A stretch of 64,000 nucleotides of DNA, from NCBI RefSeq assembly GCF_000826145.2, contig NZ_LN651336.1:98501-162500 (forward strand), read 5' to 3'. Origin of the DNA: Sporosarcina koreensis. Its GTDB lineage: Bacteria; Bacillota; Bacilli; Bacillales_A; Planococcaceae. The notes beneath the pieces were generated by a model. That model did not search any database. It worked only from the letters and a program-made list of their open reading frames with translations, and was not told where the DNA came from. A program made the position numbers and the translations under genes. Positions 1-8,425 of the stretch are shown one piece after another (position 1 is the stretch's first letter; the number at the start of each line of letters is the position of its first letter).

Positions 1-13
1 GTCCTTTACTCAT
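1..13 (-). CDS. Probable gpmI start (phosphoglycerate mutase), partial
   Basis: An ATG at 13-11 reads M-S-K-G and runs off the window edge. It overlaps the tpiA stop codon (ATGAGTAA), the usual tight coupling of tpiA with the cofactor-independent phosphoglycerate mutase gene in Bacillales. Only four codons are visible, so the call rests on position and on the first residues, which resemble the usual GpmI start (MSK...). Confidence 0.45.
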
Positions 14-767
14 GGGAACCCGCCTTCGCAAGTTCGGCAAACGAGTCCGGATCCAGGCTTGCCCCGCCGACTAGCGCGCCATCAATGTCGCTCTTCGCCA
101 GCAGTTCTTTGATATTGGCAGGTTTTACGCTGCCGCCGTACTGGATGCGGATCGCTTCTGCAGTTTCTTCGGAGAAGATCTCCGCAAGAACAGTACGGAT
201 ATGCGCGCACACTTCGTTCGCATCCTCCGCAGTTGCCGTACGTCCTGTGCCGATCGCCCAGACAGGTTCATAGGCGACGATGGATTGTTTCGCATCCTCT
301 TCACGAACCCCTTCGAATGCCTTCTTCACCTGGCGTCCGACCACTTCCGCTGTCTCTTCGGCCTCACGCTGTTCAAGTGTCTCACCGACACAGACGATCG
401 GCGTCAGACTGTGTGCGAAAGCCGCTTTCACTTTACGGTTCACACTCTCGTCCGTTTCGTTATAATACTGCCTGCGCTCCGAGTGGCCGAGGATGACCAG
501 TTCAACACCGATGCTTTTCAGCATGACAGGGCTGACTTCGCCTGTGAAGGCTCCCTCGTCTTCCTCATGCATCGTCTGTGCACCGATTTTGACTGGCAGC
601 TTCTCCGCTTTTCCGGCAAGTGCCGCCAAGTATGGGGACGGCGGACAGATGACGAGTTCGGCCGCTCCTGTGCCGTCCAGTCTGCTTTCCAATGCATTCA
701 TGAAGTCCATTGCTTCCTGCATCGTCTTGTACATTTTCCAATTTCCTGCAATGATCGGTTTTCTCAT
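6..767 (-). CDS. tpiA: Triosephosphate isomerase
   Basis: Interconverts glyceraldehyde-3-phosphate and dihydroxyacetone phosphate in cytosolic glycolysis and gluconeogenesis. The 253-residue length is normal for the family. Visible active-site residues are Asn9 and Lys11 in the N-terminal AGNWKM motif, His95 in LGHSERR, and Glu167 in AYEPVWAIGTG; the C-terminal phosphate loop GGSV and GALVGGAS is also present. The ATG at 767 follows a GGAGGGACAAGTC ribosome site. It lies 16 bases after pgk and overlaps the next gene (probable gpmI), so it is part of the glycolytic operon read from the minus strand. Confidence 0.98.
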   Translation of the reverse strand: MRKPIIAGNWKMYKTMQEAMDFMNALESRLDGTGAAELVICPPSPYLAALAGKAEKLPVKIGAQTMHEEDEGAFTGEVSPVMLKSIGVELVILGHSERRQYYNETDESVNRKVKAAFAHSLTPIVCVGETLEQREAEETAEVVGRQVKKAFEGVREEDAKQSIVAYEPVWAIGTGRTATAEDANEVCAHIRTVLAEIFSEETAEAIRIQYGGSVKPANIKELLAKSDIDGALVGGASLDPDSFAELAKAGSHE

Positions 768-783
768 GACTTGTCCCTCCTCC

Positions 784-1971
784 TTAAAGTCGGTCGTCCA
801 GTGCTGTCACGCCAGGCAGTTCTTTCCCTTCCATGAACTCCAGGGAAGCACCGCCGCCTGTCGAGATATGATCCATCCGGTCAGCGACATCAAACTTTTC
901 AACCGCTGCTGCGGAGTCGCCGCCGCCGATGATCGTGAAGGCATCCGTCTCCGCCATCGCCTGCGCCACTTGTTTCGTGCCTTCGGCAAACGGCGCCATT
1001 TCGAATACGCCCATCGGTCCGTTCCAGATGACGAGCTTCGAAGCCTTGATGACATCGGCATACTGTTCCGCCGTTTTCGGACCGATATCGAGCCCCATCC
1101 AGCCAGCTTCGATGCCGTCGATCGGAACAACTTTCGTGTTTGCGCTTTCAGAGAACGTATCCGCCACTTTCACGTCGATCGGCAAATAGAGGTTGACCCC
1201 TTTTTCCTTCGCCTTCTGAATGAAAGATGCCGCAAGATCGATCTTGTCCTCTTCCAATAGGGAGTCGCCGATCCCGTGTCCCTGCGCTTTCGTGAAAGTA
1301 TACGACAGACCGCCGCCGATCAGCAGATTATCGACCTTATCCAGCAGGTGGTCGATGACGCCGATCTTGTCTTTCACTTTTGCGCCGCCGATGATCGCAG
1401 TAAACGGCCGTTCCGGATCGGATAAGGCTTTACCGAGGATGCTGAGCTCTTTTTCCAGCAGGAGCCCCTGGACACTCGGGAGATACTCCGCGATGCCTGC
1501 AGTTGTCGCATGTGCCCGGTGAGCAGCGCCGAACGCATCATTGACGTAGACATCCGCCAGACTTGCGAATTGCTTGGCAAGCTCCGGATCGTTCTTCTCC
1601 TCGCCCGGGTGGAACCGGACATTCTCAAGCAGAAGCACGCCGCCGTCGGACAGCTCTGAAATGCGGGATTCCACTGCAGCTCCTGTCGATTCATCAAGCT
1701 TCACAACGGGCTTTCCGAGCAGTTCTTCCAGCCGCTCACCTGCTGCAGTCAGACGGAACTCGTCGTTCACCTGGCCTTTTGGTCGTCCAAGATGACTTGC
1801 GAGGATCACTTTCGCTCCCTGTTCGGACAAATACTGGATCGTCGGCAGCGCCGCACGGATGCGGGTATCATCGGAGACCTTTCCGTTTTCCATCGGTACG
1901 TTGAAATCGACGCGGCAGAATACACGCTTCCCCTTCAAGTCCATGTCTTTCATCGTCTGTTTCGGATTCAT
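784..1971 (-). CDS. pgk: Phosphoglycerate kinase
   Basis: Transfers the 1-phosphate of 1,3-bisphosphoglycerate to ADP, the first ATP-yielding step of glycolysis. The 395-residue protein shows the N-terminal substrate motif [17 protein letters not shown] near the C-terminus and the nucleotide-loop motif [12 protein letters not shown]. The open frame extends to 2049, but that extension reads through an intrinsic terminator. The start MNPKQ at 1971 has an AAAGGAG ribosome site and matches the usual Pgk N-terminus. It sits between gapA and tpiA. Because a terminator separates it from gapA, its expression depends on read-through or on a promoter I cannot identify. Confidence 0.97.
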   Translation of the reverse strand: MNPKQTMKDMDLKGKRVFCRVDFNVPMENGKVSDDTRIRAALPTIQYLSEQGAKVILASHLGRPKGQVNDEFRLTAAGERLEELLGKPVVKLDESTGAAVESRISELSDGGVLLLENVRFHPGEEKNDPELAKQFASLADVYVNDAFGAAHRAHATTAGIAEYLPSVQGLLLEKELSILGKALSDPERPFTAIIGGAKVKDKIGVIDHLLDKVDNLLIGGGLSYTFTKAQGHGIGDSLLEEDKIDLAASFIQKAKEKGVNLYLPIDVKVADTFSESANTKVVPIDGIEAGWMGLDIGPKTAEQYADVIKASKLVIWNGPMGVFEMAPFAEGTKQVAQAMAETDAFTIIGGGDSAAAVEKFDVADRMDHISTGGGASLEFMEGKELPGVTALDDRL

Positions 1972-2007
1972 GGGAACAAGCACTCCTTTACGGCAAATGT
2001 AGTTGTG

Positions 2008-2043
2008 AAAAAAAAGGAGGAACGGGGCAATGCCGTTCCTCCT
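2008..2043 (-). terminator. Intrinsic terminator after gapA
   Basis: An 11-bp perfect stem (2015-2025 with 2033-2043) around a 7-base loop is followed on the minus strand by eight T residues. It lies between gapA and pgk, so it would end a cggR-gapA transcript and set a lower level for pgk-tpiA. Differential expression of this kind is known for the B. subtilis gapA operon. Confidence 0.85.
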
Positions 2044-2121
2044 GCCCATCTATTCAGTATAATCGGTCACAATCCGATAAGCCAGATTTTATGTGTCTGT
2101 ATGGATCTGTGGCCAGGTTGA

Positions 2122-3129
2122 TCAGAGACCTTTTTCGTTCATATACAACGCAAGGTCGATACAGCGTGCAGCGTATCCCTGCTCGTTGTCATACCAGCTG
2201 ATGACTTTCACCATGCTGTCCTGCAGTACCATTGTCGACAATCCATCGACAGTCGATGATGCATGTGTACCGTTATAGTCTTTCGACACAAGCGGCAGAT
2301 CGCTGTAGAACAGGTAGCCTTTCAATTCGTTCTCAGAAGCCTCTTTCAGTGCGCTGTTCACTTCTTCGACAGTGACATCCTTGCCTAATTCCGCAACGAA
2401 GTCGACGAGCGAAACGTTCGGTGTCGGCACACGGACTGCCATTCCATCCAGTTTGCCCTTCAGCTCAGGGATGACTTTCGTCACGGCAGAAGCCGCTCCC
2501 GTAGTTGTCGGGATCATCGACTCGGCAGCTGCGCGGGCACGGCGATAGTCCTCATGCGGCAAATCGAGGATCCGCTGGTCGTTCGTATACGAGTGGATGG
2601 TCGTCATCATGCCGCGTTCCACGCCGAATTTGTCGTTCAGCACTTTGACGACCGGCGCCAGGCAGTTCGTTGTGCAGGATGCGTTGGAGACGAACTTGTC
2701 TTCCTTCGGATCATACTCCTGCTCATTGACGCCCATGACGAGTGTTTTGACATCGCCTTTCGCAGGTGCTGACAAGATCGCTTTCTTTGCACCCGCATCG
2801 ATATGCTTCTGCAGACCGGCTGCGTCACGGAACACACCTGTGCTTTCCACGACGATGTCGATACCGAGATCTCCCCACGGAAGGTTTGCCGGGTCTTTTT
2901 CTGCATAGACACGGATCTTTTTGCCATTCACGATGATGTGGTTCTCATCAGAAGAGACATCCGCATCGAGGATACCGTGCACCGAGTCGTATTTCAGAAG
3001 ATGTGCAAGCATTGGGGCATTCGTCAGGTCGTTGACTGCCACGACTTCCAATTCGTCATGTACCAAAGAGTCTCTCATCACAATACGTCCAATACGTCCA
3101 AATCCGTTAATCGCCATTTTTACTGTCAT
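2122..3129 (-). CDS. gapA: Glyceraldehyde-3-phosphate dehydrogenase, glycolytic type
   Basis: Oxidises glyceraldehyde-3-phosphate with NAD+ and phosphate to 1,3-bisphosphoglycerate in the cytosol. The 335-residue protein has the Rossmann motif NGFGRIGR at residues 8-15 and the catalytic motif SNASCTTNC with Cys152, followed by the conserved His in the TIHSYTNDQR segment. The start at 3129 follows a GGAGGGATTCAAG ribosome site. It lies 88 bases downstream of cggR, which supports the glycolytic GapA rather than the gluconeogenic GapB paralogue. A strong terminator follows directly. Confidence 0.97.
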   Translation of the reverse strand: MTVKMAINGFGRIGRIVMRDSLVHDELEVVAVNDLTNAPMLAHLLKYDSVHGILDADVSSDENHIIVNGKKIRVYAEKDPANLPWGDLGIDIVVESTGVFRDAAGLQKHIDAGAKKAILSAPAKGDVKTLVMGVNEQEYDPKEDKFVSNASCTTNCLAPVVKVLNDKFGVERGMMTTIHSYTNDQRILDLPHEDYRRARAAAESMIPTTTGAASAVTKVIPELKGKLDGMAVRVPTPNVSLVDFVAELGKDVTVEEVNSALKEASENELKGYLFYSDLPLVSKDYNGTHASSTVDGLSTMVLQDSMVKVISWYDNEQGYAARCIDLALYMNEKGL

Positions 3130-3217
3130 CTTGAATCCCTCCAGAGTTTTGTTTATATAATAATGGGTTACGCAGCGTCAGCCGCGGAGCCATTTGGTAA
3201 CAGTCTTCTCACGTTCG

Positions 3218-4246
3218 TCAGATGAAATTCATGAGTTCCCTTGCTGCCCCTTCGTCGGTGATCAGTACGGTCTGTTTCGCGGCAGCATGCAGGTAGGACA
3301 AAATCGCTTCCGCCTTTTCCGAGCCGCCCGCAACCGCCAGAATCAGCGGGATGCGCTTCAGGTCGTCCGTCTGGATGCCGACTGTCCGCAGATGATGTAC
3401 AATCTCGCCCTCGCGGTTAAAGTAGTAGCCGAATGCTTCGCCCTTTGCCCCGCGGGCGGCGAGGAGGCGGCGTTCGTCTTCGCCGGACTCCCGCATGACA
3501 GCCATCTTCTGGGCATCCCCGATGCCGTGCAGGAGACAGTCGGCCGAGCTGTATAAGTCCATCATCCGCTGTGCACCCGGCTCTTTCAGGAAGATGGCAT
3601 GTGCTTCTTCACTGAGTGATTCCGGATAGTACAGCGATTTGTAGGAAGCGTTGCATGTCTGGGCGAACGTGGCGGCAATGACGTTGGCCTGCAGGCCGAT
3701 ATCATCGCCGACACCACCCCTCGCCGGGATGAACAGCGTATCCTCCGCCCCCGGATAGCAGCTCAGATGCTTCGGGATGGAAGCCAGTGTGCTGCCGCCA
3801 GTAACTGCGACGACCCTGCCCTTGCCGATACGGCTGCTGAAAACAGAAGCCGCCTCAGCACCGAGCAGTTCGTTCGAAGCACCGATTTCCGAGCTGTCCC
3901 CTTTGACGATATGGACATCTTTGATGCCGAACGTCTGCTTGATGCGCTTCCCAAGGATATTCCGTTCGTACTGCAGTTCGATCAGGGGTTCGAGATCGTA
4001 CAGGACGCTCTCCCCTTCCGCAGTGATGCGCGCCCCTTCTTTCGCCACCTGGATCAGGTGCTGGTCACGGAGTGCCTCCATGACGGAACGGGTTTCCCGT
4101 TCCGAGAGGCCGGCTGTCTCCGCAAGCGGCCGCCTGCCGATTGGGCCGGATGTCTTGATGAGCTTCAGCACAAGATACCTTTGCTGGAGCGCGGCCATCA
4201 TGTCAGGGACCAGCTTTTCCTGCGCCTCCACAATAACCGGTTTCAG
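3218..4246 (-). CDS. cggR: Central glycolytic genes regulator CggR
   Basis: A SorC-family repressor of the gapA operon that responds to fructose-1,6-bisphosphate. An N-terminal winged helix-turn-helix (GPIGRRPLAETAGLSERETR) precedes a sugar-phosphate-binding domain with GGSTLASIP and the late VAGGSEKAEAI segment. Length is about 342 residues. The first ATG/GTG start in frame is GTG at 4231, but that lies 20 bases beyond the GGAGGAG ribosome site. A CTG at 4246 is 5 bases from that site and gives an N-terminus ending in EAQEKLVPD, which lines up better with B. subtilis CggR. I therefore prefer the CTG start. The gene is first in the cggR-gapA operon and probably represses it through the operator just upstream. 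Confidence 0.9.
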   Translation of the reverse strand: MKPVIVEAQEKLVPDMMAALQQRYLVLKLIKTSGPIGRRPLAETAGLSERETRSVMEALRDQHLIQVAKEGARITAEGESVLYDLEPLIELQYERNILGKRIKQTFGIKDVHIVKGDSSEIGASNELLGAEAASVFSSRIGKGRVVAVTGGSTLASIPKHLSCYPGAEDTLFIPARGGVGDDIGLQANVIAATFAQTCNASYKSLYYPESLSEEAHAIFLKEPGAQRMMDLYSSADCLLHGIGDAQKMAVMRESGEDERRLLAARGAKGEAFGYYFNREGEIVHHLRTVGIQTDDLKRIPLILAVAGGSEKAEAILSYLHAAAKQTVLITDEGAARELMNFI

Positions 4247-4280
4247 AAAGACTCCTCCCTTCGTTTCGCTCGCTTGCCTA

Positions 4281-4317
4281 GGACTGATTTTGCCCTGAAT
4301 GGTTTAAAAACGTCCCA
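4281..4317 (-). promoter_or_regulatory. CggR-type operator, direct repeat
   Basis: On the minus strand, TGGGACGTTTTAAACC is followed exactly 20 bases after its start by AGGGCAAAATCAGTCC. The known B. subtilis CggR operator has two CGGGAC half-sites with the same 20-base spacing, and the first repeat (GGGACGTTTTA) matches it closely. It lies 35 bases or more upstream of the cggR start and downstream of the probable promoter, as expected for a block on elongation or initiation. Confidence 0.7.
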
Positions 4318-4352
4318 CTGAAGTCAAAAAAATAGAATAGCTTTATACTCCA

Positions 4353-4381
4353 ACTATACATCCTATTCCCCCATTGCACAA
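4353..4381 (-). promoter_or_regulatory. Probable SigA promoter of cggR-gapA
   Basis: On the minus strand TTGTGC (4381-4376) and TATAGT (4358-4353) are separated by 17 bases. The -35 match is modest and the -10 match is 5 of 6. It is the best-spaced pair upstream of the CggR operator, just after the end of the preceding gene. Confidence 0.45.
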
Positions 4382-4390
4382 CTGTAAACA

Positions 4391-4624
4391 TCAGTCGCCG
4401 AAAAGAAGGACAAGATCGGCATACCCGATGTTCCCATAGCAGAGGACGCGTCCTTCGTTCTCGACAACCGGAATCATCAGCATATATTGCTCATGCTTAT
4501 CATCATCGTCCTCGATATTGACGGATGTCCAGGTCAGCGGATACTCCTCGCTGACAAGCTGCATCATCTGCTCTGCTTCATCGCACAGCGTACAGCCCGG
4601 TTTCGTATAAAAGGTCACATGCAT
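4391..4624 (-). CDS. Glutaredoxin-like (DUF836-type) protein
   Basis: A small thioredoxin-fold protein of 77 residues. The motif KPGCTLCDEAE near residue 12 has the CxxC pair of glutaredoxins, followed by a conserved cis-Pro region (MIPVVEN). It is probably a cytosolic thiol-disulphide protein, but its substrate cannot be inferred. The frame opens at 4693, but MHVTFYTK at 4624 has the ribosome site GACAGGAGGGAAACCC directly upstream, so that start is used. It lies between cggR and the TPM/LemA pair with no evident operon link to either. Confidence 0.75.
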   Translation of the reverse strand: MHVTFYTKPGCTLCDEAEQMMQLVSEEYPLTWTSVNIEDDDDKHEQYMLMIPVVENEGRVLCYGNIGYADLVLLFGD

Positions 4625-4705
4625 GGGTTTCCCTCCTGTCTGTATCCAGTGTAAAAGCAAAAAGCGATGCGCGCAACATCGTTCGCTGCACACACCGCTT
4701 ATTCA

Positions 4706-5527
4706 TCAGAAGCTACGGCCGGCGCCGCCTCCGCCGCCTGAGCCGCCGCCTCCGAATCCTCCGAAGCCGCCTCCGCCGGAACCGCCGCCGAAGCCGCCTC
4801 CTGAGCCGCCTCCAAACGAACCCGGGAAGAAGATCGGGCCGACACCGCGGCTTCTGCCTCCTGGCCCGCCGCCGCGTCCGCCTCCTCCGCCTCTTCCGGA
4901 ATTAGCGAATATCTGGATGAGGATGAACGCGATGACGATTATCGGTACAATCGGGATGCCTCCTCCTCCTCCGCTGTCGCCTTCGTCAAATGTTGCGACA
5001 GGGAGTTCTTCACCATTCAGATCATACTCTTTAGCGATTTCATTATAGAAAGCTTTGTAGGCTTCCAAAATCCCTTTGTCAAACTCGCCATTCTTAAGAT
5101 AAGGCATTGCGACTTCATCAATGATGCGGCCCACTTTCCCATCAGGAAGAGCGCCTTCCAAACCGTATCCTACCTCAAGACGAATGTGTCGTTTACCCGA
5201 TTCATCCGGTTCGCTGGTGACCACAAGAAGAGCTCCGTTATTCTCCTCTTTACTGCCAAGCTGGAATTCACGCAGCTTATTCAGCGAAAATTCGTCGATT
5301 GGCCGTCCCCCGGTATCTGGTACAATGAGCACCGCCAGTTCGGCACTGGTAGCGCTGTACAGTCGCTTGCCGTAATCATCCAGTTCTCTTTTCACATCTT
5401 CTGAAAGTATTCCCGACTTGTCTTGGACAATGTCTACACCACGTGCATCAGCTGACGGCAGGATAGCTGCCGATAGCATCAGGAGCATGCCGAGCAGGGC
5501 AAGTGCCCGGGCAGCTGTCCGTTTCAT
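4706..5527 (-). CDS. TPM-domain membrane protein with glycine-rich tail
   Basis: A 273-residue YgcG-type protein. It has an N-terminal signal peptide (about residues 1-28, ending near ADA-RG), a TPM domain (about 30-160; VQDKSGILSEDVKRELDDY and later RLEVGYGLEGALPDGKVGRIIDE), one membrane segment near residue 195 (VPIIVIAFILIQIFA), and then a low-complexity Gly/Ser/Arg tail of about 60 residues. TPM proteins are often encoded with LemA proteins, and here the start codon overlaps the lemA stop (TAATG). The pair probably acts at the cell envelope; the molecular role is not established. The Gly-rich tail explains the long proline-rich ORF on the other strand. Confidence 0.85.
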   Translation of the reverse strand: MKRTAARALALLGMLLMLSAAILPSADARGVDIVQDKSGILSEDVKRELDDYGKRLYSATSAELAVLIVPDTGGRPIDEFSLNKLREFQLGSKEENNGALLVVTSEPDESGKRHIRLEVGYGLEGALPDGKVGRIIDEVAMPYLKNGEFDKGILEAYKAFYNEIAKEYDLNGEELPVATFDEGDSGGGGGIPIVPIIVIAFILIQIFANSGRGGGGGRGGGPGGRSRGVGPIFFPGSFGGGSGGGFGGGSGGGGFGGFGGGGSGGGGGAGRSF

Positions 5528-6102
5528 TACTCATCGTCCCCGAAGTCGACGCTCGGCGCCTGTTCGGCACCTGCTGCCGCTTTAAAATATTCCTTCTTGT
5601 CAAAGCCGAATACCGATGCAACGAATTTGCCCGGGAAACGCTGCACTTGCTTATTGTAGGATGCGACTTCTCCGTTGTAATCCTTGCGTGCGACGGCGAT
5701 CCGGTTTTCAGTACCCGCCAGCTCATCCATCAGCTGGGTGAACTGCTTGTCGGCCTTCAGCTCCGGATAGTTCTCAGTAATGGCAAGAAGGCGGCTCAGT
5801 GCCCCCGACAGCTCATCGTTCGCCGCTGCCTGCTCTTCCGGTCCGTTCGCCCCCGCCAGTTTCGAGCGGGCATCCGCGATGTTCGTGAAGACTTCCTTTT
5901 CGTGCTTCGCATAACCCTTGGCTGTGTTCACCAAGTTCGGAATCAGATCGACCCGCCGCTGCAGCTGGGTTTCGATTTGTGAATAGGCCTGATCAACGTT
6001 TTCTTCCGATGTGACAAACCTGTTGTAGCTCGGAACTAATATTAATCCCAGTACAACAATGATTCCGATGATGATGCCAATCGGCCCTAATAACTTTTTC
6101 AT
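5527..6102 (-). CDS. LemA family protein
   Basis: A 191-residue protein with an N-terminal membrane anchor (about residues 5-25, IGIIIGIIVVLGLILVP) and an extracellular helical LemA domain. Family hallmarks include YNRFVTSEENVDQAYSQIE and QLQRRVDLIPNLVNTAKGYA, then ENYPELKADKQF and NRIAVARKDYN. The ATG at 6102 opens a two-gene unit with the downstream TPM protein. LemA proteins are widespread and associated with the envelope; no enzymatic function is assigned. Confidence 0.92.
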   Translation of the reverse strand: MKKLLGPIGIIIGIIVVLGLILVPSYNRFVTSEENVDQAYSQIETQLQRRVDLIPNLVNTAKGYAKHEKEVFTNIADARSKLAGANGPEEQAAANDELSGALSRLLAITENYPELKADKQFTQLMDELAGTENRIAVARKDYNGEVASYNKQVQRFPGKFVASVFGFDKKEYFKAAAGAEQAPSVDFGDDE

Positions 6103-6219
6103 TTTGCCAGCCCCCTATAGTGTTTTCCTTTCAGGAGTTTACCCGTACTGATGAGCACTCCAAACGTTCGGTCTATAAGGTAATACGGCCGGCAGCCCGA
6201 AAAGTTCCGGGTTGCATGC

Positions 6220-6261
6220 AAAAACCCCTGATTGTGAACATAGGCTGTTCACGATCAGGGG
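6220..6261 (-). terminator. Terminator after tRNA-Arg
   Basis: A 15-bp stem (6225-6239 with 6247-6261, one G-T pair) is followed on the minus strand by five T residues. It lies 16 bases beyond the tRNA 3' end. Confidence 0.8.
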
Positions 6262-6276
6262 GTTCTGTTGTTCTGA

Positions 6277-6348
6277 TGTCCTCGGCGGGAGTCGAACCCA
6301 CATTTTAAGCTTCGGAGGCTTACGTGCTATCCATTGCACCACGAGGAC
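6277..6348 (-). tRNA. tRNA-Arg(CCG)
   Basis: Cloverleaf with acceptor stem GTCCTCG/CGAGGAC, T-arm GGGTTCGACTCCC and anticodon loop CTCCGAA (anticodon CCG, reads CGG). It is a lone tRNA gene divergent from clpP, the same position as trnQ-Arg in B. subtilis. Confidence 0.95.
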
Positions 6349-6431
6349 GTTTTGTTTTCTTGTTTAGCGGACAAATAATAGTATACTTGCTGAGAAGCCG
6401 AAATGCAACAGGTAATTTTCAAAGCGTTATA

Positions 6432-6462
6432 TTTGACCTTTGTTGACCATACTCTGTATGAT
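6432..6462 (+). promoter_or_regulatory. clpP promoter with CtsR box
   Basis: TTTGACC-TTT-GTTGACC (6432-6448) is the reverse complement of the CtsR heptad pair GGTCAAx-N3-GGTCAAA. The first TTGACC also serves as -35, with TATGAT (6457-6462) 18 bases on. An operator overlapping the -35 box fits repression by CtsR of the class III heat-shock genes. Confidence 0.85.
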
Positions 6463-6532
6463 TAAGACATGGTTAAGCGGGGCACCGTTTTAACATACGA
6501 CCATCTTCATTCATCAAAAGGAGGAACGGAAC

Positions 6533-7138
6533 ATGAACTTGATTCCTACAGTTATTGAACAGACGAACCGCGGCGAGCGTGCGTATGATATTTACTCCCG
6601 CCTGCTGAAAGACCGCATCATCATGCTCGGCAGCCAGATCGATGACAACGTGGCAAATTCCATCGTTGCCCAGCTGCTATTCCTGGAATCCGAAGACCCG
6701 GATAAGGACATCTCGATCTACATCAACAGCCCGGGCGGCAGCATCACTGCTGGTATGGCGATCTACGATACGATGCAGTATATCAAGCCGGACATCCAGA
6801 CGATCTGTATCGGCATGGCCGCTTCCATGGGATCTTTCCTATTGGCAGCAGGTACGGAAGGAAAGCGCTATGCTCTCCCTAACGCCGAAGTGATGATCCA
6901 CCAGCCGCTCGGCGGCGCGCAGGGTCAGGCGACTGAGATCGAGATCGCTGCAAAGCATATTCTCTTCATCCGTGAAAAGCTCAACAAAATTTTGTCGGAA
7001 CGCACCGGCCAGCCGATCGAAGTGATTGAAAAGGATACGGACCGCGACAACTTCATGACCGCTGAACGTGCGAAAGAGTATGGTCTCATCGACCACATCA
7101 TTACGCGCAGCGACATGCGTGAATCGGAAAGCAAGTAA
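6533..7138 (+). CDS. clpP: ATP-dependent Clp protease proteolytic subunit
   Basis: Serine peptidase of the ClpXP and ClpCP complexes, which degrades misfolded and regulatory proteins in the cytosol. The 201-residue length is typical. The catalytic triad is visible: Ser98 in GMAASMG, His123 in MIHQPLGG, and Asp172 in the DRDNFM segment. The conserved [14 protein letters not shown] substrate loop is present. The ATG has an AAAGGAGG ribosome site. It is monocistronic, with a CtsR box upstream and an intrinsic terminator downstream, so it is expected to be induced by heat and protein-folding stress. Confidence 0.98.
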   Translation: MNLIPTVIEQTNRGERAYDIYSRLLKDRIIMLGSQIDDNVANSIVAQLLFLESEDPDKDISIYINSPGGSITAGMAIYDTMQYIKPDIQTICIGMAASMGSFLLAAGTEGKRYALPNAEVMIHQPLGGAQGQATEIEIAAKHILFIREKLNKILSERTGQPIEVIEKDTDRDNFMTAERAKEYGLIDHIITRSDMRESESK

Positions 7139-7152
7139 AGGAACAGACAAGG

Positions 7153-7178
7153 CGTCCCGTCAACCGGGACGTTTTTTT
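7153..7178 (+). terminator. clpP terminator
   Basis: A 7-bp GC-rich stem CGTCCCG/CGGGACG with a 5-base loop is followed by seven T residues, 15 bases after the clpP stop. Confidence 0.9.
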
Positions 7179-7182
7179 CTGT

Positions 7183-7440
7183 TCACGCTTCCCCTTCGAT
7201 GAACGCAGTCAGCGTCGCAGCTGCCTGTTCTTCATCTGCTCCTTCTGTGATCACCTGGACCGTGCTGCCCTGGGCGATAGCCAGGCTCATGACGCCCATG
7301 ATGCTTTTGGCATTGACCTGCCGCTCATCCCGCTTTACATAGACATCCGAAGTAAACCGGTTCGCCTCCTGCACGAACAGGGCCGCCTGTCTCGCCTGCA
7401 GGCCGGGTTTAATCTTCACTTCTGCTGTTTTTTCGATCAT
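7183..7440 (-). CDS. crh: Catabolite repression HPr-like protein Crh
   Basis: An 85-residue HPr-fold protein. Position 15, the phosphorylated histidine of true HPr, is Gln (GLQAR, residues 13-17), whereas the regulatory Ser46 (NAKSIMG) is kept. Loss of the histidine is the defining mark of Crh, which is phosphorylated only on Ser46 by HPr kinase and then acts with CcpA rather than in sugar transport. It is the last gene of the nudix-rapZ-yvcK-whiA-crh operon and converges on clpP. The kinase gene hprK is at 16.6-17.5 kb in the same window. Confidence 0.93.
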   Translation of the reverse strand: MIEKTAEVKIKPGLQARQAALFVQEANRFTSDVYVKRDERQVNAKSIMGVMSLAIAQGSTVQVITEGADEEQAAATLTAFIEGEA

Positions 7441-7458
7441 TTCCCTCTCTCCTATCCG

Positions 7459-8400
7459 TTACGTTATTCCGCCCACCCGCACTTTTTCGGCGATTTCATC
7501 GATTTTGCGGAGCCGGTGGTTGACCCCCGACTTGCTGACGGGTCCTCCGGAGAGCATCTCTCCGAGCTCCTTCAGCGTAACATCCTGATATTCCACACGC
7601 AGATGCGCAATTTCCTGCAGACGGTCCGGCAGCGATTCCAGGCCGATTGTCGACTGGATGAGCTTGATGTTCTCCACTTGGCGCTGGGCTGCTCCGATCG
7701 TCTTGTTCAGATTGGCCGTCTCGCAATTCACAAGCCGGTTCACGCTGTTCCGCATGTCACGCACAATCCGGATATCTTCGAATCGCATGAGGGCGACATG
7801 CGCCCCGATCAGGCTCAGGAAGTCCGCAATCTTTTCCGCTTCCTTCAAATACGCCACGAACCCTTTTTTCCGTTCGATCGACTTTGCGTTCAGCTGGTAG
7901 TCGTTCATGAGCTCCACAAGAGCGTCGGAATGCTCCTGATAGAGCGAGAATACCTCGAGGTGATAGGATGACGTCTCCGGATTATTGACGGAGCCGCCTG
8001 CCAGGAAGGCTCCGCGAAGGTAAGCCCGTTTGCAGCAGTCGTTCGGGATGATGTCTTCCGAAATCTTCTGGTTCGACTGGAATGTATTCGTCAGGATGTC
8101 GAGATCGTCCAGTAATTCCCGTGCTTCTTCCCGGATCCTGCAAATATACACATTGTTCTTCTTCAGACGCATTTTCCGGCGTACGAGCAGTTCCACTTTG
8201 AATGTATATAACTTCTTCAGATTGGAGTACAGCCGTCTCGCAATGGCAGCGTTTTCCGTCTGCACATCCAGCATGATCATCTTATTGGAAAACGACAAGA
8301 CCCCGTTCATGCGGATGAACGCGGCGATTTCCGCTTTCGTGCAGCAATCTTCAGTTTCGATCTGCGTCAGTTCTTTCTTTGTTTCCGATGCGAAAGACAT
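7459..8400 (-). CDS. whiA: WhiA-type DNA-binding protein
   Basis: A 313-residue protein with a LAGLIDADG-like N-terminal domain ([17 protein letters not shown] and later [20 protein letters not shown]) and a C-terminal helix-turn-helix ([27 protein letters not shown]). Known in Bacillus to bind DNA and influence chromosome segregation and division, and in Actinobacteria to control sporulation. The frame is open to 8565, but the start [11 protein letters not shown] at 8400 follows GGGGGAAGATC and is the conserved N-terminus. It is 25 bases after yvcK and 18 bases before crh, in one operon. Confidence 0.95.
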   Translation of the reverse strand: MSFASETKKELTQIETEDCCTKAEIAAFIRMNGVLSFSNKMIMLDVQTENAAIARRLYSNLKKLYTFKVELLVRRKMRLKKNNVYICRIREEARELLDDLDILTNTFQSNQKISEDIIPNDCCKRAYLRGAFLAGGSVNNPETSSYHLEVFSLYQEHSDALVELMNDYQLNAKSIERKKGFVAYLKEAEKIADFLSLIGAHVALMRFEDIRIVRDMRNSVNRLVNCETANLNKTIGAAQRQVENIKLIQSTIGLESLPDRLQEIAHLRVEYQDVTLKELGEMLSGGPVSKSGVNHRLRKIDEIAEKVRVGGIT

Positions 8401-8425
8401 GATCTTCCCCCTTTCCCGGCGGTGG

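Noticed and set aside
784..2049. pgk start at 2049
   Set aside because: The extra 26 codons run through an intrinsic terminator and lack a ribosome site; the start at 1971 is well supported.
4623..5048. Long proline-rich ORF on the plus strand
   Set aside because: It is the antisense of the glycine-rich tail of the TPM protein; GC-rich Gly codons read as Pro on the other strand. No ribosome site.
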